A stretch of DNA of 64,000 nucleotides from Ancylostoma caninum (taxonomy: Eukaryota > Nematoda > Chromadorea > Rhabditida > Ancylostomatidae): positions 186,001 through 250,000 of the forward strand of contig JBAJFG010000336.1 in assembly GCA_037903475.1 (NCBI GenBank), written 5' to 3'. The position numbers and the translations under genes are program-made. This document shows, piece after piece, positions 1 to 12,599 of the stretch (position 1 is its first letter; the number at the start of each line of letters is the position of its first letter). The notes beneath the pieces are model-generated. The model was given only the letters and a program-made list of their open reading frames with translations, was not told where the DNA came from and searched no databases.

Positions 1-541
1 GCTAATCAATTCCGTTTCATAAGAAGAGATCAAATCAAATTCGAGAACGATGTTATTCTGTTCACTGTCTAAATCATACTTGTAAATAAGTACTCCTAAA
101 GATACTCCTAAAGAGGACTCTAAACGCATCCGTATTTTTGTACGATGCACTCGAAAGTAGGATGGACTAGGAAGGACTGGGTGATGGAGCTCATTTCATG
201 GAGCACAGTAAATAAATTATGCGAATGCACCAACCAAATCCGGATTTAATGTCATTCCTAACCAATCCCATAGGGTAATTATCACTGAAAAGTGTCATCG
301 AATACACAATTCAATGACCAGCTTCGTTATGACGTACTTAGTGTTCAATATGTTGGAACAGAATGCGTTTCAGCCATTTATTTCACATATAGAATTTTTT
401 ACAACTAATACAACAAATATCACGCCATCGGTGAATTTTCCTAGCACATTTTCATATTTCGTTTTAGCGAGGCAATGCATGCAGCAGTAAAATGAGATCA
501 TGGTAAACCGCCTTCGGTTTATTTTCAAATATACTGCGGCG
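1..541. other. 3' flank of srg-A
   Basis: The only recognisable signal is AATAAA on the minus strand (518-523), about 20 nt past the srg-A stop codon. The rest is AT-rich with no supported gene. The 79-codon minus-strand open frame here lies in a different frame over the last srg-A exon and its 3' end, so it is not a separate gene. Confidence 0.5.
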
Positions 542-3445
542 CTAGTTCCTTGATAAGACGACAGTTGTTGTAAATGTAGTCGTTCGCTTCTTTTTTCGAC
601 ATGGAGCAATAGCTTCCATCCGTAGCTCTTGGCTAAGAAATGTCATACTGTAAGCATTGATTGACAAAATAAGGAACATAAGAGTCGTAATCTGGAAATT
701 TGCATGTTTGAAGTATTAGAAAACAAGCAGAGATGCTATGATTGACTCACATTAGCACTTATCCAGACGAAAACTACATTTGCAGTGCTTAGGCCGAATA
801 AGTCCGCTGCTTCGTAGATGCAGTCTACTAGGCCCAGAAGGCAATCAACCGCAACGAAAATAACCAAACCCTTAAGATGATATATTGTTTGTTGCAGTAA
901 CCTTTGCTTTATCCTGTATATGCAATGAGCGCAAGCCATTTCTCTTTCATCACCTTTCAAGCAATAACACAGAAAAAGGTAAGGTTGACCCAGCATATCA
1001 TCCAAGTCGATCCGGCACCCATCAAAAAAGAGCAAGGAAGCTGCATTGAATGCAAGACGACCATGCTTTTCAAATAGTTACAGGTGATATTTGAGAGCAG
1101 CAAACACGATAGAAATGGAGCTACTTACGATTCCTTTCAAGCGCTCATGCCTCGGTGGTGAAATATTGGTGAAATGCACCGTTTATTGATTTTTAAGAAT
1201 GAACGAGGTTTCTCTATTTCATGGACGGAAATCCTATCATGGGAGACACCAAAAATGCACAAAGCCTCAAATGTAGCAACAAACAACATGAGCAGCAAAA
1301 ACAAATTTATACAATGTAGTTTATACAATGGAGTTTATGTTCAAAAATAACACGATTTTTTGTTCTTTGAGTAGTTCCACAGAAGGTGCTCTCAAACAGA
1401 AGAGCTGATTTGAATTTAAAGGAGTGATCTTGAAAGAGACAGGAAATGCACTTGAAATAAAAGCTAAAACGATGGAGACGCCGCACCTAGGGAGGTCCGA
1501 CGAAAGTCTGACATTTCACACTTTATTGCCTGATACTAAAAAGGAAGAGGAGGGCTGTAGGGCATGATTTAAGACTATTTCCGAAGCAACGATAATTCTT
1601 ATTTGAAGGAGCATTGTAGATTATTATTATTACACATCAACGTCACTATAAGATACTTCCAACCGAGGGCATATCAGATTGGAATTCAAGCTATGCTTAC
1701 CTGGCTATCCTTAAAATGTCATAATCACAATGATCAGAATCAGCGAAGACTTACCGTTTTTTGATGTCTAGCGGATTTCTTGCTCAATTGTAAAGTAACG
1801 TACATAGTCCTAGATATCACTACAACACTAATACACCCGTAAATGATGGCAGCAGAACCACTTATCGCTCGAACGACCTTCAAAGAAGATACTGATGCAA
1901 CCTGCGAATATATGTACATCGATAGCAGTGGAGTAAAACGAACTGGTATTGGGACTTCACGTCCAATAGTCTCCCATTTATCATTTCCTTGCATATAAAT
2001 TAATCTTACAAAGAATATCTGAGTATGTACAACAATGGACACAATAACGTCCACGAAAAGCATGATATACACATTTCTATGCGTCCAGATCTGCAAAAGC
2101 TAATGCTACCCAGAACTAAAGAATTTTACAATATCCTCTGATAAATGCTCAGTGAGTAGTGGAGAAATTTTAAGTGAGCATTCAATGCATTATATATCTA
2201 ACCTTTCCATATGCCCATGGGAAGCACACTGCCATGTACCTATTCACTGTCATTAGGAGAGACCCGATCAAGTGTGTGAAGAAAGTCACTCCTGTCATTG
2301 CGTACATCACACGAGTAAACGGCTCAATTGAGGGTCCTAAATTTTCGTATAAAGAATAGAATGAGAGATTCAGGAGTCCCGTGAAACCAGGAATATTCCG
2401 ACGCGAATGCGCTCACCGAATCCTGATTTACGATCAGTCCGAACCCACTCGACAGCAATGTTACCAATTATGTCGAAGAGCCCTGAAATGTTCATAATTG
2501 GATATTTTTCGCTTTTACCAAGCCTTGAATGCGTTTCTATTCTGTAGTGTCACGTAAGTCCCCGCACGTTCTACAAATTTTCTAGTTTCGCTGTTTATGC
2601 TGTACTTTCGTTTCCCACGCATTTCCGAAAGTGGTTTTTCACGTACCACTACTACGAGGAATTCCAAACGGCCGTGTGCAAGGGGCAGGTATCGTGGCGG
2701 GACGTGACACCCGGGCTTTGTCTGCTGCTTGCACAAGCAGACAACCAGATCTCTGCCCAAGATAGATGCGCTTCGTCCCGTCTCCTGCGCGTGACCCTTT
2801 GGAGTTCTCTGTGGATAAACACACAAACTAGCTGTATTCGTAAGGAGAAGATGAACAATATTTCATAGGATGTGATTTCCTAAACATTTCCACAGGATAC
2901 GGTGATTCAAGCAATGACGACATACAAACTAGCTGCCGGCGCACCCTTACCACACCGTGGGACCCGACTCCAGGCGTTTCCACACTTTTGGACGCCGGCA
3001 CACCCTTACCACACCGTGGGACCCAACTCCGGGCGTTTCCCCACTTTTCGACGCCGGCGCACCCTTACCACACCTTCGTCCGTGAGAGTTCGGCGTTAGC
3101 CGGAAGATCAGGCTGGTTATTTGGAATGAAGACAATAGCTACACGTTGAGCGGAAAACAATAGGTTTACTTAAAAAGAATGAACAGTATTCAAAAAATTG
3201 AAGAATTGAGAGTTACGAAGAGAACTGTCGTAAGAACAATCTTGTAAGACATTTCACATCATAAAATATCCGCAATAGAACCTTGAAAACCTACCAGTGA
3301 ACCTGAAGATTATGAAGAAAGGCGATCTGAATGTTTCTGACTTTGATCGCATGGTTATCACAAGGATGTAACAATAGTAAAGTACTGTTAGCGTGGAAAT
3401 CACAAATTGTGCATCAAGCTCCCATGGATATGCCAGATCGTCCAT
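542..3445 (-). CDS. Serpentine (7TM) chemoreceptor srg-A, Srg-superfamily type, complete, 7 exons
   Basis: Likely a nematode seven-transmembrane chemosensory receptor of the plasma membrane of sensory neurons. Exons, in coding order: 3295-3445, 2417-2482, 2203-2336, 1944-2090, 1755-1877, 751-870, 542-691; total 891 bp, 296 aa. All junctions are GT-AG and in phase (1,1,0,0,0,0). Residues 1-50 hold TM1 (YYCYILVITMRSKS). TM2 is in the 66-bp exon (LFDIIG). TM3 ends in MTVNRY (NRY at 104-106), the DRY-like motif. YGK then joins IWTHRNVYIML (TM4), as in the YEK-IW signature of Srg proteins. TM5 is AIIYGCISVVVISRT, TM6 GLVIFVAVDCLLGLVDCIYE, TM7 LMFLILSINAYSMTFLSQEL; the tail is basic. The 66-bp intron at 1878-1943 is also an open frame, so 318 aa is possible, but srg-B and srg-C need the matching intron. 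AATAAA lies at 518-523. Two paralogs lie in this window. The exact receptor class is an inference; odorant and ligand are unknown. Confidence 0.82.
2936..3100. repeat. GC-rich 59-bp minisatellite, about 3 copies
   Basis: Three tandem units, period 59 bp, each containing CACCCTTACCACACCGTGGG, then ACTCCAGGCGTTTCC and GACGCCGGC. The array lies inside the srg-A first intron. Diverged copies of the same unit occur at 16417-16575 and 42520-42570, so it is an interspersed family. Confidence 0.85.
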
Positions 3446-4319
3446 CGCTTATCCTCCTGGAAAGCAATTTTCATCGTGGTAGTGTCAACAGCTTATTGGC
3501 GATTTGGAGAGAATGATAAATATAGTAGAGAAGGAGTTGTCATGTTCAGAATTCATCCCGTAGTACATGCATGTAAATGAGTGGCAAAAAATTGTTCGAA
3601 CATAAATGGTTGAAAATGAAAGTGGAGAGTCCTTGTTACTCGAAATTACTCCATTTTTTCTTAATTTTTTTTCCGAAGCTCCCGAATATGCAGACATAGA
3701 TTTCTCTCTTGAGGACAGTCACTCTTTCCCACTCATAATATGTATTATATTATTTATAACAGTATCCGTATGGGAAGCTGTGTGAATAGTGAGGATGCGT
3801 GTAGCAGCTACATGAGGTTCGCGCAGAGCATCACAATTGCGAATTCTCCAAAGTAGTGAGAAAACAAAACCAGTTATTACTGAACAAAAGCAAGGCAAGC
3901 ATGAAAATCTTGTTATTATGAGCTGTATGTTTGCGAAAGACCGCAGTCGTTAATGCGAAGGGACGATATACGCATATCCGTGCACTCATTTCAAGCTACA
4001 AGAATCTGCATCAACAACAAAAATGCACACCACGAAAGAAGATTGAAGGCTGAGCGATAAGTATGAAAGGTTCATTAACGTCTTCACTACAGTAAGCCTT
4101 TTGTCATACTTCGAGAGATTTGCGCACAAGCTGGAGAGAACAACGAGTGAAATTTTCAAGAAAGATTTCACGTCAACAGAATACGTTACATCTCTTCTCT
4201 TTTGATTGGCTCATTATCCAGAATAGACTGCTGAAGGTTACACTATTCATATTATTTTATTTATACGATATCACATTGTTGCAATATGTTGTTGCATACT
4301 TCTCTTCCTTTTTGTCGAA
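3446..4319. other. No recognisable gene
   Basis: Upstream flank of srg-A. Short open frames on both strands have no recognisable motif. No promoter element could be assigned with confidence. Confidence 0.4.
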
Positions 4320-4324
4320 TCGGA

Positions 4325-4640
4325 GACTGCAGCTCGCATCCATGTTTCGCCGAGACACGATACGTAAGCATCTTTCCATCTCAGTTTCAGTCGGCCAGAT
4401 GATTTTCCAGGACTACGGTCGCCATTTTGGAATTCTTCTTTTCATTCTCTCGTCTTCTGTGCTAGCCATTCTTCACGCCGTGGTCCATTCTCGCTTATTG
4501 CCATGCAGACAACATCCCAGAGTTCAGCGGTATTCTGCAGCCAAGCATTGGTTCGACGATCCAAAAATGTTACTCTTAGTATCCTTCTCATCATTTTCCG
4601 TTGGGCACCTTTGAACATTTCCATTTCTCTTTTCCTCATT
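4325..4640 (-). pseudogene. RTE-like non-LTR retrotransposon tail (relic)
   Basis: The minus-strand frame reads QRKMMRRILRVTFLDRRTNA and then AWLQNTAELWDVV, which matches the C-terminal region after the reverse transcriptase in RTE-type elements, where QRKMERRML, DRKTNEWLR and a later GRP..RW are typical. Downstream, GRLKLRWKDAYVS appears in a shifted frame, so the relic carries stops and frameshifts. No reverse transcriptase or endonuclease core is present. The family assignment is recognition of motif order, not a search result. Confidence 0.6.
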
Positions 4641-6080
4641 ACCCAAGTTTCGCATGCTTAAAGTGTGATGGTTCTACGCGAGATACGTACAGCCGCCTCT
4701 TGAACCTCACAGGGATTCTTCGGTCTTCAAAGTCTTTGGAGTAGACACTCCGCACGAGAAATAGAACAGCAGAACAGTGAGATGGTATCACAGTGTTTAC
4801 GCTATACTTAACCAACTTTTACACTAGTGAGACACTTGTTTAAGAATGACAAATGCATTCTTAAGATAGCTTTAAATCACAAGCTTGTTGGTTGGGAGTG
4901 CAGAAATAGCATGCGCGTAGTAGCCAACTGTAGCTTGTAGCATGCGGATCTTTTCCAAATTCGTTGGGTGAATTTTATAAAGCATACGCATACAGACACA
5001 CAATGACCATCGATAGAAGTGTGTTCTTCGCGGCCTCAGAAAGTAGGCGGCGCATCTGCGCAGCCTACTCTGAAATCGCTGCAGTGATAGTCAGCGTCTT
5101 ATCAATAGTTCTATATGATATCAACATTCATCGAGACTTATTAACTACTGGGAAAATTCTATAGTTCTACATCAAGACAACTCAGATATCACGACATGTG
5201 GTGTACGATTCCTCGAAAAACGCACTTACATCGACGCTTTCTGTACGTATTAACATTAAGGAGAAAGAAAAAGCGAAATCTAGAAGCTAATGATGAAAAA
5301 ATGATATGCTGTGACTGCTACTGTTGGAAAAGTTGAGTGATAAGTAGTGCCCCAAAAAGTAGTACTCGAAAGATTATGAGTTGAGCGCTTCCTTAAGGAA
5401 AATGGTGAAGAGCTGAATTTCCAATGAAAATATACTCTCAAGAAGCTAAGATAATAGTTTGTACAATACAAACTATTCCGCTGTCGTACAAAGAAATGAG
5501 GAGTCTCAAGGTTTGGAGAGAAAGTAACCCTGTAATGCCGCGATCTACGTACATAGTTATGCTTGAATGAAATACGTTAAGCAATGATTGTTAGCATAAT
5601 AACAGCTGTTTCTGGGACTAGAGTACACAGAACCCGCTAGACGGAAATTCTGTGCTCTCTAAACGCTGCTGACACAACACAACATGGGTTTCACACATAC
5701 TTATGATCCAACGCTACTCTTCTGCGAGCATACAAGATAGTCTTAATAGAAATATAGCAGCGTGCAACAGAATCAGAATCGAAAAGGGCAAATTCTTGTA
5801 TAGCTGGTGCTTTTTCCTCTCCTGAATTACGGTTGGCTCAATACCCTATATATGAGTGCTCTTTATGAGGATTCAAGAACACACTCGAAACTAATAAGAA
5901 ATGAACCTTTGAAAGGTGGTGGAAAGCTGTGTTTTAAATAAGAAACTAAAAAGGTACCAATATCAGTCTTGTGATAGTGCAAATTGCGCTACCAAACGAG
6001 TCTTCGAGTCGAAAGGGAAAGCAGGCCTATAACGTTGTGATCCATGTATTACATGTAATATATAGGCTCGCTTGATTTAA
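4641..6080. other. No recognisable gene; contains one copy of a local duplicate
   Basis: AT-rich with only short open frames. A segment at about 5580-5770 is similar in the same orientation to about 6090-6270 (shared features include GCAATGAT, TAGAGTACA and a CAAGAT block), suggesting an old local duplication. Confidence 0.4.
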
Positions 6081-6632
6081 TTACACCAAGCAATGATCGT
6101 TTAGCATAGTAACTGCGAGTTCCTGGAGTAGAGTACAGGAGCCGTCCGCGAAAGTTCTGTGGATTTGAATGCTAACTGGAGTAACATGTGTCTCATATAC
6201 ACATAAGTAGAGTCCAACATACTGTTCTGTGAACAAGCAAGATGCAATAGCTGTGGAAATGTAGTGCGAGTTGCAGATTTTTTTTTGAATTTGGAATGAA
6301 TTCAGCTTGCACCTATCTTCGTTTTCGACTAACACGCAATGAAGTCCTCCATGTTTCATGATAACACGCCCATTTGCGATCACCGAATTTCTCAAACACA
6401 TGACGTCGACGGTTCGCCTTTTTCGTGTAGTTGCTCCGAGGACAACTCTAGATCCGATCAGGAATGTGTAGAATTTTCCGCTTTCCATCCTAAGTTTTCC
6501 TTTCCGAAACCATGTTTGACGTTCCTTTTTAATTTTTATGTTTTCCGGAATTTGGCCCGGGAATGGAAGAAATACGGCAGATTTAATTACACCATCTGAA
6601 CACTCAACACTTCCACTTAGCTGTGAAATCAA
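6081..6632 (-). other. Unassigned 183-codon open frame
   Basis: A continuous minus-strand frame. Its first half (about 6600-6290) is rich in K, R and V (for example KGKLRMESGKFYTFLIGSRV) and has coding-like composition. Its second half overlaps a segment duplicated at 5580-5770 and crosses a good acceptor-like CATTTCCACAG, so it may be intron plus exon. I recognise no family. It could be a host exon pair or part of the adjacent hAT-related relic; neither is established. Confidence 0.3.
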
Positions 6633-6652
6633 TGCAACTTCTAAATAAAAGA

Positions 6653-6790
6653 ATGGTTGCGAGAGGCCTTTCTACTCCCATGACGCCTTCTGAATGTGAA
6701 AGGATGTTTTCGACCAAGAGAGCAGTCATCAGTGATTTTAGTTTAAAACAAGCCACTGAGTTAGTTATGATATTTAATCTGCATATTTAA
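6653..6790 (+). pseudogene. hAT transposase C-terminal dimerisation domain (relic)
   Basis: A 45-codon plus-strand frame ending in TAA contains STPMTPSECERMFSTKRAVI, then FSLKQATELVMIFNLHI. This matches the end of the hAT dimerisation domain, in which (T)xSxxERxFS is followed by an L..E.LV....N motif. Only this C-terminal piece is present. No RNase H-like core, BED finger or terminal inverted repeats were found, so this is a fragment of a dead DNA transposon or of a domesticated gene. Confidence 0.7.
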
Positions 6791-9639
6791 TTCCTACATA
6801 TTTAATTTAATCTTGTAGTGGACTGTACGGAGAGACGCGTTTATACGATCGTTTAGTGGGCTAAGTTCCGAGCATATCGAAATGCGCCTTGTTTTCTTAG
6901 TACACACTTATATAGGAGCGGAAAGAAGGACCTTGCTCTCATAGTCTTGCTAGTTGGACGATGACGCTCCCACATCTACATGATCAGATGTGACGGAATC
7001 CTAAGCTTTGAAAGATACCTGTTCCACCAATGATGAGATCTATGTTCTGTATATAGCCAAGAGAGACGACTATCACGACGTAAACGACTTTCCAGCCTCA
7101 ACCCTTTTGTAGCCACAAGACAATAATACAGCAAAATTACGAAAATTTCAAAGTTCATCAGATGAAGTAACAGTATCAAAACTTCGTTCTACTACGGTAA
7201 ACACACCACTACGATTGTAATCTATTGAAACCACGTCATAGCTGATGTTTTGCAATGTCTTTTTTTGTTTTCAATAACTCTCAACGCTATAATGCCTTGA
7301 AGGCCTAGAATTGCACACATCAGAACATAGTGGGTACAGAAATATACAAATGTATGTGGACATCTCTGCCCTTGACGGAGTTGTAACAAAAAGAGGCCAG
7401 TTCTCGCTAATCGAGCTGGTTTTTTAGACAGATTGAATAACGAGTTAGTCTGACTTCCTCAGAAAAACACTGCTGTTTTCAGCACATCATCACAGCGTTC
7501 CTACGGTATATGAGCTTCAAACACCTGTTTGGACTTCTGAGAGCACTTATAAGGGTATTCGATTAAACACGGAACGGTAAAGTACCCCATAACGGGAACG
7601 AGATTAGAATGTTGCCGTATAGTGAATACTTAGTGCTCTTAGTCGTCTAAGGTAAGCATAAAACGTAACCGAAGAACCTGCATTAACATTGTCTTCTAGG
7701 ATCCATGTCCAACCTACTTGACCGTGGAAGGGAAAATGCAGCGGGGACATACATATCCGTTCCGACAGATTTTTTATCCACTTTGATATCCAATGTGAAG
7801 TACCCATCCAAGTTTTCTTCTCTTGCTATTGCTGTGTCATGCTAAGAGAGAACACGAAATGGGCATGGAGTAGGCGGGTAGTCGTTATTTACCGGAAATC
7901 AAACGAATTAAAGAATCCTGCACTGATACGAGTGGATTTACGTGTTCATGGATCATTTCTTATGGATAGCAGAGAATTTAAAAAACGCACCCGGAAACAT
8001 ACAATAGAGAGCTTTTATCCGACTGGACTAACCAGGGAACTGGACGAGCTTAAGCTGCTAGTCCGAGACGAGACCTATCGTGTTAGAGAGCAGGCCCAAC
8101 AAGGTGTCAGAGGCTATACTTGAAATCTGCTAAATTGTTTACAGAAGCTCAGATTCCCACATCAATGACCTCCAAACATGTTGATAAGGGAAGGATACTC
8201 CCGCATTGTGGCATACCTTCCTTTCCTTCTGCAGCGACTCGTAGACTGCCTTATACAGCTCGCGACGCTGATTCCAAATCAATTTTTGCCTTTCCCGAAT
8301 CTTGTCTCTATCAGGAGTTATGCCCGTTTTCTCGCACGCGAACACCACAGGGCAGTGCACGTGTAGGGCGCACAAATAGAACGAAGCAGTGGACATAGGG
8401 TAGTTATGGGGTCTCGCATTATCTCCTCAATTTTTGTACATAGGGTTGATTTCAGACGCTGATCACGATAATCAACATCAATTTGCATAAACATAAACAT
8501 AATCTGCCATTTACCTGCCGAAATCAGCAATCTTTCTCAGTTTTCTGTGGTAATTCTGATCTTCTGTGAGCCATTTAGCAGATTTCAAGTATAGCCTATA
8601 ACATCATGTTGGACAGGAATTCTAACATGGGATTCAGGTTTCGTCCTGGGATGGCCGCTTAAGTTCGTGTGCTTCCCTTGTTAATACATTGGATACTGGT
8701 TCAACATCCACCAAGGATTTTGATAGCCTAGCTACACTGCGGGTAGTGCTCAACTCATCTCTCTTTTCCACGATGTCACCCGTTTTTGTTTCGCTACGTA
8801 ATAGCGCATAACAAGAAAGTAAGCAGAAATCGTACTGTTCGACACTTGAAATGGATACAAATGCTTGCCTTATGAAAAACTACCGTATCAGTGCATAGTC
8901 ATAAAATAACGCTGGACGTATAACGTGGAAAAATAATCAGGAGTGCGAGTGCATATTTCGTTTGATTTGTTTTAGTCCCTGCAATGTTGCCATGGGCATA
9001 TAATCTCTTGCTAATGATGAAGCACATGAAATATTCACTACTAGACTCTGACTACAGCAGTACTTTTCGTTGTGTGGAAATTTGCAAGAACTAGGGCATG
9101 TTGACGACGAGAGACGTACCTTCATTTCGTGGTGAAGGCGGTGAAGAAGAAGACTCGTGGATTTATGAGAGAAATCCTCCTATATCTAATTAATGACCCA
9201 CAAGAAAGAAAGCGCTCTTCACACGCTCCACACGCTCCATACAATCACACGAGGGCATGCGCCATATCCAATAAAAGACTTCTCAAGACTCAAAGGAAAC
9301 TTCTGATCCATTAGCTCTTGTGATCAGTTAGTGGATACTTCGGTGACGACGAAGTGGTGAGTGTTTAGTCTGGCATTGGAAAAAAAACCGACTTAGAGCT
9401 TCTGAAAAAGGTGATTTGTAGAAGAGTGAGCCAAAATAAAGGAATCGACAATCCTCATCTGCAGGCAGAAATATTGATATAATATCTTTGACATTGTCTA
9501 AAATGAAAAGACATTCACCCATTTCACTCAAGCGCTGCGATGAGGATGCCCAGAAGTGAGAAGACGCCAGAAGAGGGGTACAGGGCGGTGACACCCATGC
9601 ATACAGAAAACTCCCAGAAACACGGCCTTTCGGAGTCCC

Positions 9640-9642
<3 letters not shown>
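6791..9642. other. No firm gene; one possible orphan exon
   Basis: Mostly AT-rich. A minus-strand frame at about 8207-8330 reads DKIRERQKLIWNQRRELYKA and then VYESLQKERK, followed by a GTATG donor-like sequence. It looks like a charged coding exon but belongs to no family I recognise and has no partner exons. Other frames look random. Confidence 0.3.

Positions 9643-9693
<51 letters not shown>
9643..9693. repeat. (TA)n microsatellite
   Basis: About 50 bp of uninterrupted TA dinucleotides. Confidence 0.97.
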
Positions 9694-9695
<2 letters not shown>

Positions 9696-10330
9696 TACTC
9701 TATATAAAGCGCAGACCCCCCCATCGCCGCGCGAGGGATGACAGGTCACGCTGTCATTGATCCACTCGCCTCGCCCCACCTCTTTTGCCCGCCGCCACAG
9801 GCTCAATTGCGAAAATTGACACGCCCAATGACACGCCCATGTATATGTATGTGTACAACATGGAAATCTTCAATTAGGACATCTAATTTGCTAAGAAAAC
9901 GGAATATCTTGGATGTTTAAAGCAGAATGGGAGAACCACTGCTGAAGCGACTGTGATTTCGCAATCAGAGCCGTGAATCATCCAAATACAGCAGAGTTGT
10001 ACGGAAATTTTCACCGCACTCCTTCTAAAGCATGAAGTAGTGATAGGAATTGGAAATTAACGGTCAGGGAAACAAATGGGGCACTCCATGAGCTTAACAT
10101 TGTGCTTACAAAATACGAATAGAACATTTACGCAGTTTATTCCAGTTAAAAGCTAATTGTGCCCGAACAATAACAATTTCGACTTTCAGCGCTATCCCGA
10201 ATGAAAACGACTCGACCACGTGAGGATTTGTGTTGCTACTCATACAACGGACCATGTAGAAGCTCTTTACATTGAACATAATAAGAGTTAACCTCCAAAC
10301 CGTTCAGGAGCTATGCAGCTTCGCAGAAAA
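9694..10330. other. No recognisable gene
   Basis: Unique sequence between a TA tract and the 90-bp satellite; only short, motif-free frames. Confidence 0.4.
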
Positions 10331-10384
10331 TCACTGTCATCCGCGAAGCGCGGCGAAGCTGCGCTTCGTGTGGATGTCAGTGAT
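10331..10384. repeat. 54-bp imperfect hairpin next to the satellite
   Basis: CACTGTCATCCGCGAAGCGC pairs with the downstream GCGCTTCGTGTGGATGTCAGTG region. The core GCGAAGCG also occurs in the loop region of every downstream 90-bp satellite unit. Confidence 0.75.
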
Positions 10385-10390
10385 TTTCTT

Positions 10391-11092
10391 GAGTTTACCT
10401 AGCCCGGAGGTAACGTGGCACACGGGTCCGAGTCAGAGCGCCGCGAAGCGGCGCTCTGGCTCGGGGTCCTTTTTCTCTCAGAGTTTACCTAGCCCGGAGG
10501 TAACGTGGCACACGGGTCCGAGTCAGAGCGCCGCGAAGCGGCGCTCTGGCTCGGGGTCCTTTTTCTCTCAGAGTTTACCTAGCCCGGAGGTAACGTGGCA
10601 CACGGGTCCGAGTCAGAGCGCCGCGAAGCGGCGCTCTGGCTCGGGGTCCTTTTTTTCTCAGAGTTTACCTAGCCCGGAGGTAACGTGGCACACGGGTCCG
10701 AGTCAGAGCGCCGCGAAGCGGCGCTCTGGCTCGGGGTCCTTTTTTTCTCAGAGTTTACCTAGCCCGGAGGTAACGTGGCACACGGGTCCGAGTCAGAGCG
10801 CCGCGAAGCGGCGCTCTGGCTCGGGGTCCTTTTTTTCTCAGAGTTTACCTAGCCCGGAGGTAACGTGGCACACGGGTCCGAGTCAGAGCGCCGCGAAGCG
10901 GCGCTCTGGCTCGGGGTCCTTTTTTTCTCAGAGTTTACCTAGCCCGGAGGTAACGTGGCACACGGGTCCGAGTCAGAGCGCCGCGAAGCGGCGCTCTGGC
11001 TCGGGGTCTTTTTTTTCTCAGAGTTTACCTAGCCCGGAGGTAACGTGGCACACGGGTCCGAGTCAGAGCGCCGCGAAGCGGCGCTCTGGCTC

Positions 11093-11094
<2 letters not shown>
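10391..11094. repeat. 90-bp satellite, 8 near-identical copies with internal hairpin
   Basis: Units start at 10391, 10481, 10571, 10661, 10751, 10841, 10931 and 11021. They differ mainly in a short T/C run and a C/T change. Each begins GAGTTTACCTAGCCCGGAGG and contains a strong hairpin (CAGAGCGCCGC, loop GAA, GCGGCGCTCTG). Because 90 is divisible by 3, one frame stays open throughout and gives an artificial 30-residue repeat protein; there is no start context, splice structure or neighbouring gene to suggest translation. The near-identity suggests recent expansion. Confidence 0.95.

Positions 11095-11139
<45 letters not shown>
11095..11139. repeat. (TA)n microsatellite abutting the 90-bp satellite
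   Basis: About 45 bp of TA repeats directly joined to the truncated last satellite unit. Confidence 0.97.
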
Positions 11140-11141
<2 letters not shown>

Positions 11142-11839
11142 GTATATATATGGGTGCACCCCGCGTCCACAAGTTAAGAAACCCCCTGAGACGGGTCAAA
11201 CGTTGTGACGGCTGACACTGACCAATAAATTGTTCTGCACAATCGTTGTCGGGGTGAAGTGGAGAAGTTTGAAAGCAAATCATGACGAAAGCCATTATGG
11301 AAGGTAATGCACGACCAAGATGAGAGCAGGATGTGCAAAAAGATTTCACTGATACCAGTAATTCTTTTGACGTCAGACCAGAGGAATAGTTGTTCCAACC
11401 GGTTTTTTTTTTCAGAGCAAAAGATTTTCAAAGCCTCATTGGTGGGATGAAATGAAAATTAAATTAAGAAAATGCTGTGATAAGCTTGGAATGAGTTGGG
11501 TGACACTGCAGTCATGGAACTTCTGAAACGCGCGGGTTATCAAAGATACTGTCAAAGTTGATGTTTAGCGGTCCCATGTGAACTTTTTGTTGAGGACTAC
11601 GTAGAGAACATAAAATTTGTGAACGTGTCAAGGGATTTGTGCCCATCTTTGCTATTGTGTTAAGGCCGAATCTCCCAGCTGTTCAAATCATCTGTTCACA
11701 ATTACGTGCTAGAACATCTAACTTTCTCTTCTTTGAGCGAATTTCTTACCTCTATTATTATTACTTTACTACATGATTACTAATGTACAAAACGGGAACA
11801 ACACAAAATGTACATTAAAATCAGTAGGAGAATCATGAG
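11140..11839. other. No recognisable gene
   Basis: Likely 3' flank of the LINE relic that follows; no poly(A) or target-site duplication could be defined. Confidence 0.4.
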
Positions 11840-12599
11840 TTAAATCATGAGTTGAGTGTCGTTTTCATGTTGGGCACCCTCAAAATGCCCGGTGACGCAT
11901 ATTCTAACTCCGCTTAAGCTGCTGGGAAGACTCTTAAGTTTACTCAGTTTTAAGCATTCGGTGCCTTCTCTGTTCATAAAAAAGATGGATCTCAATGAAG
12001 ATCTTGGTTTTCCAACAGCTACTTTACATGGATCTCTTCTTGTCACTGATGAATTAAAGGAGAAGAAGATGTCGACACTTATGTCAACTTTGTCGCTCAG
12101 AATTTTCCAAACCATTACCAGATCACTCCTTTTCCTTCTCAGTTCAAGAGTTTGAAGTTCCTTGTTCCTAATGTCATTGCAGGGTATGTTGCTATACTTA
12201 AATCCTTCAATTCTAATCATGGCTTTTCTCGTAAAACTATTCTGTCTTTCTCAATCAACGCTACCTTTTTTACAGATGAGGGTTGAATATTTTTGTTTCA
12301 TATTCGAGTGAATGAGAATTGAATATTGTTGTTTCATATTCGAGTAAAGGTCTTACGTAGGATTTGTACGCTAACGACAATGCTAAAGGGTCATTAGTGG
12401 GAAGACACTTGAAAAGGTTGTACAGTCTATGGTTAGCATTCTTAACAATTTCATTGCAATGTAACTCAAACTATAATTTGTTGTCAATGACAAAGCCGAT
12501 ACCGCACACTATAGCGAGCTTAGCAAGACAGACATTATTAATATTGTAGGACATGCTTAAATCCCGAGCTCCAATTTCCATACCTTTTGTTTTCTCAAC

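Noticed and set aside
1130..1151. Possible micro-exon HERLKGI before a good GTAAG donor in srg-A
   Set aside because: The flanking exons already join in phase 0, no AG gives a length divisible by three, and srg-B/srg-C show no counterpart.
6976..7179. Hydrophobic minus-strand frame resembling a receptor TM1 exon
   Set aside because: Only a weak VILLYYC resemblance, no conserved FRxTG end or donor, and no following exons.
10391..11094. Regular direct repeats resembling a CRISPR array
   Set aside because: Units are contiguous 90-bp repeats without unique spacers, and the DNA is eukaryotic.
10272..11177. 301-codon plus-strand frame of nearly identical 30-residue repeats
   Set aside because: It is produced by the 90-bp satellite being a multiple of three and continues into a TA tract; no splice, promoter or homolog evidence.
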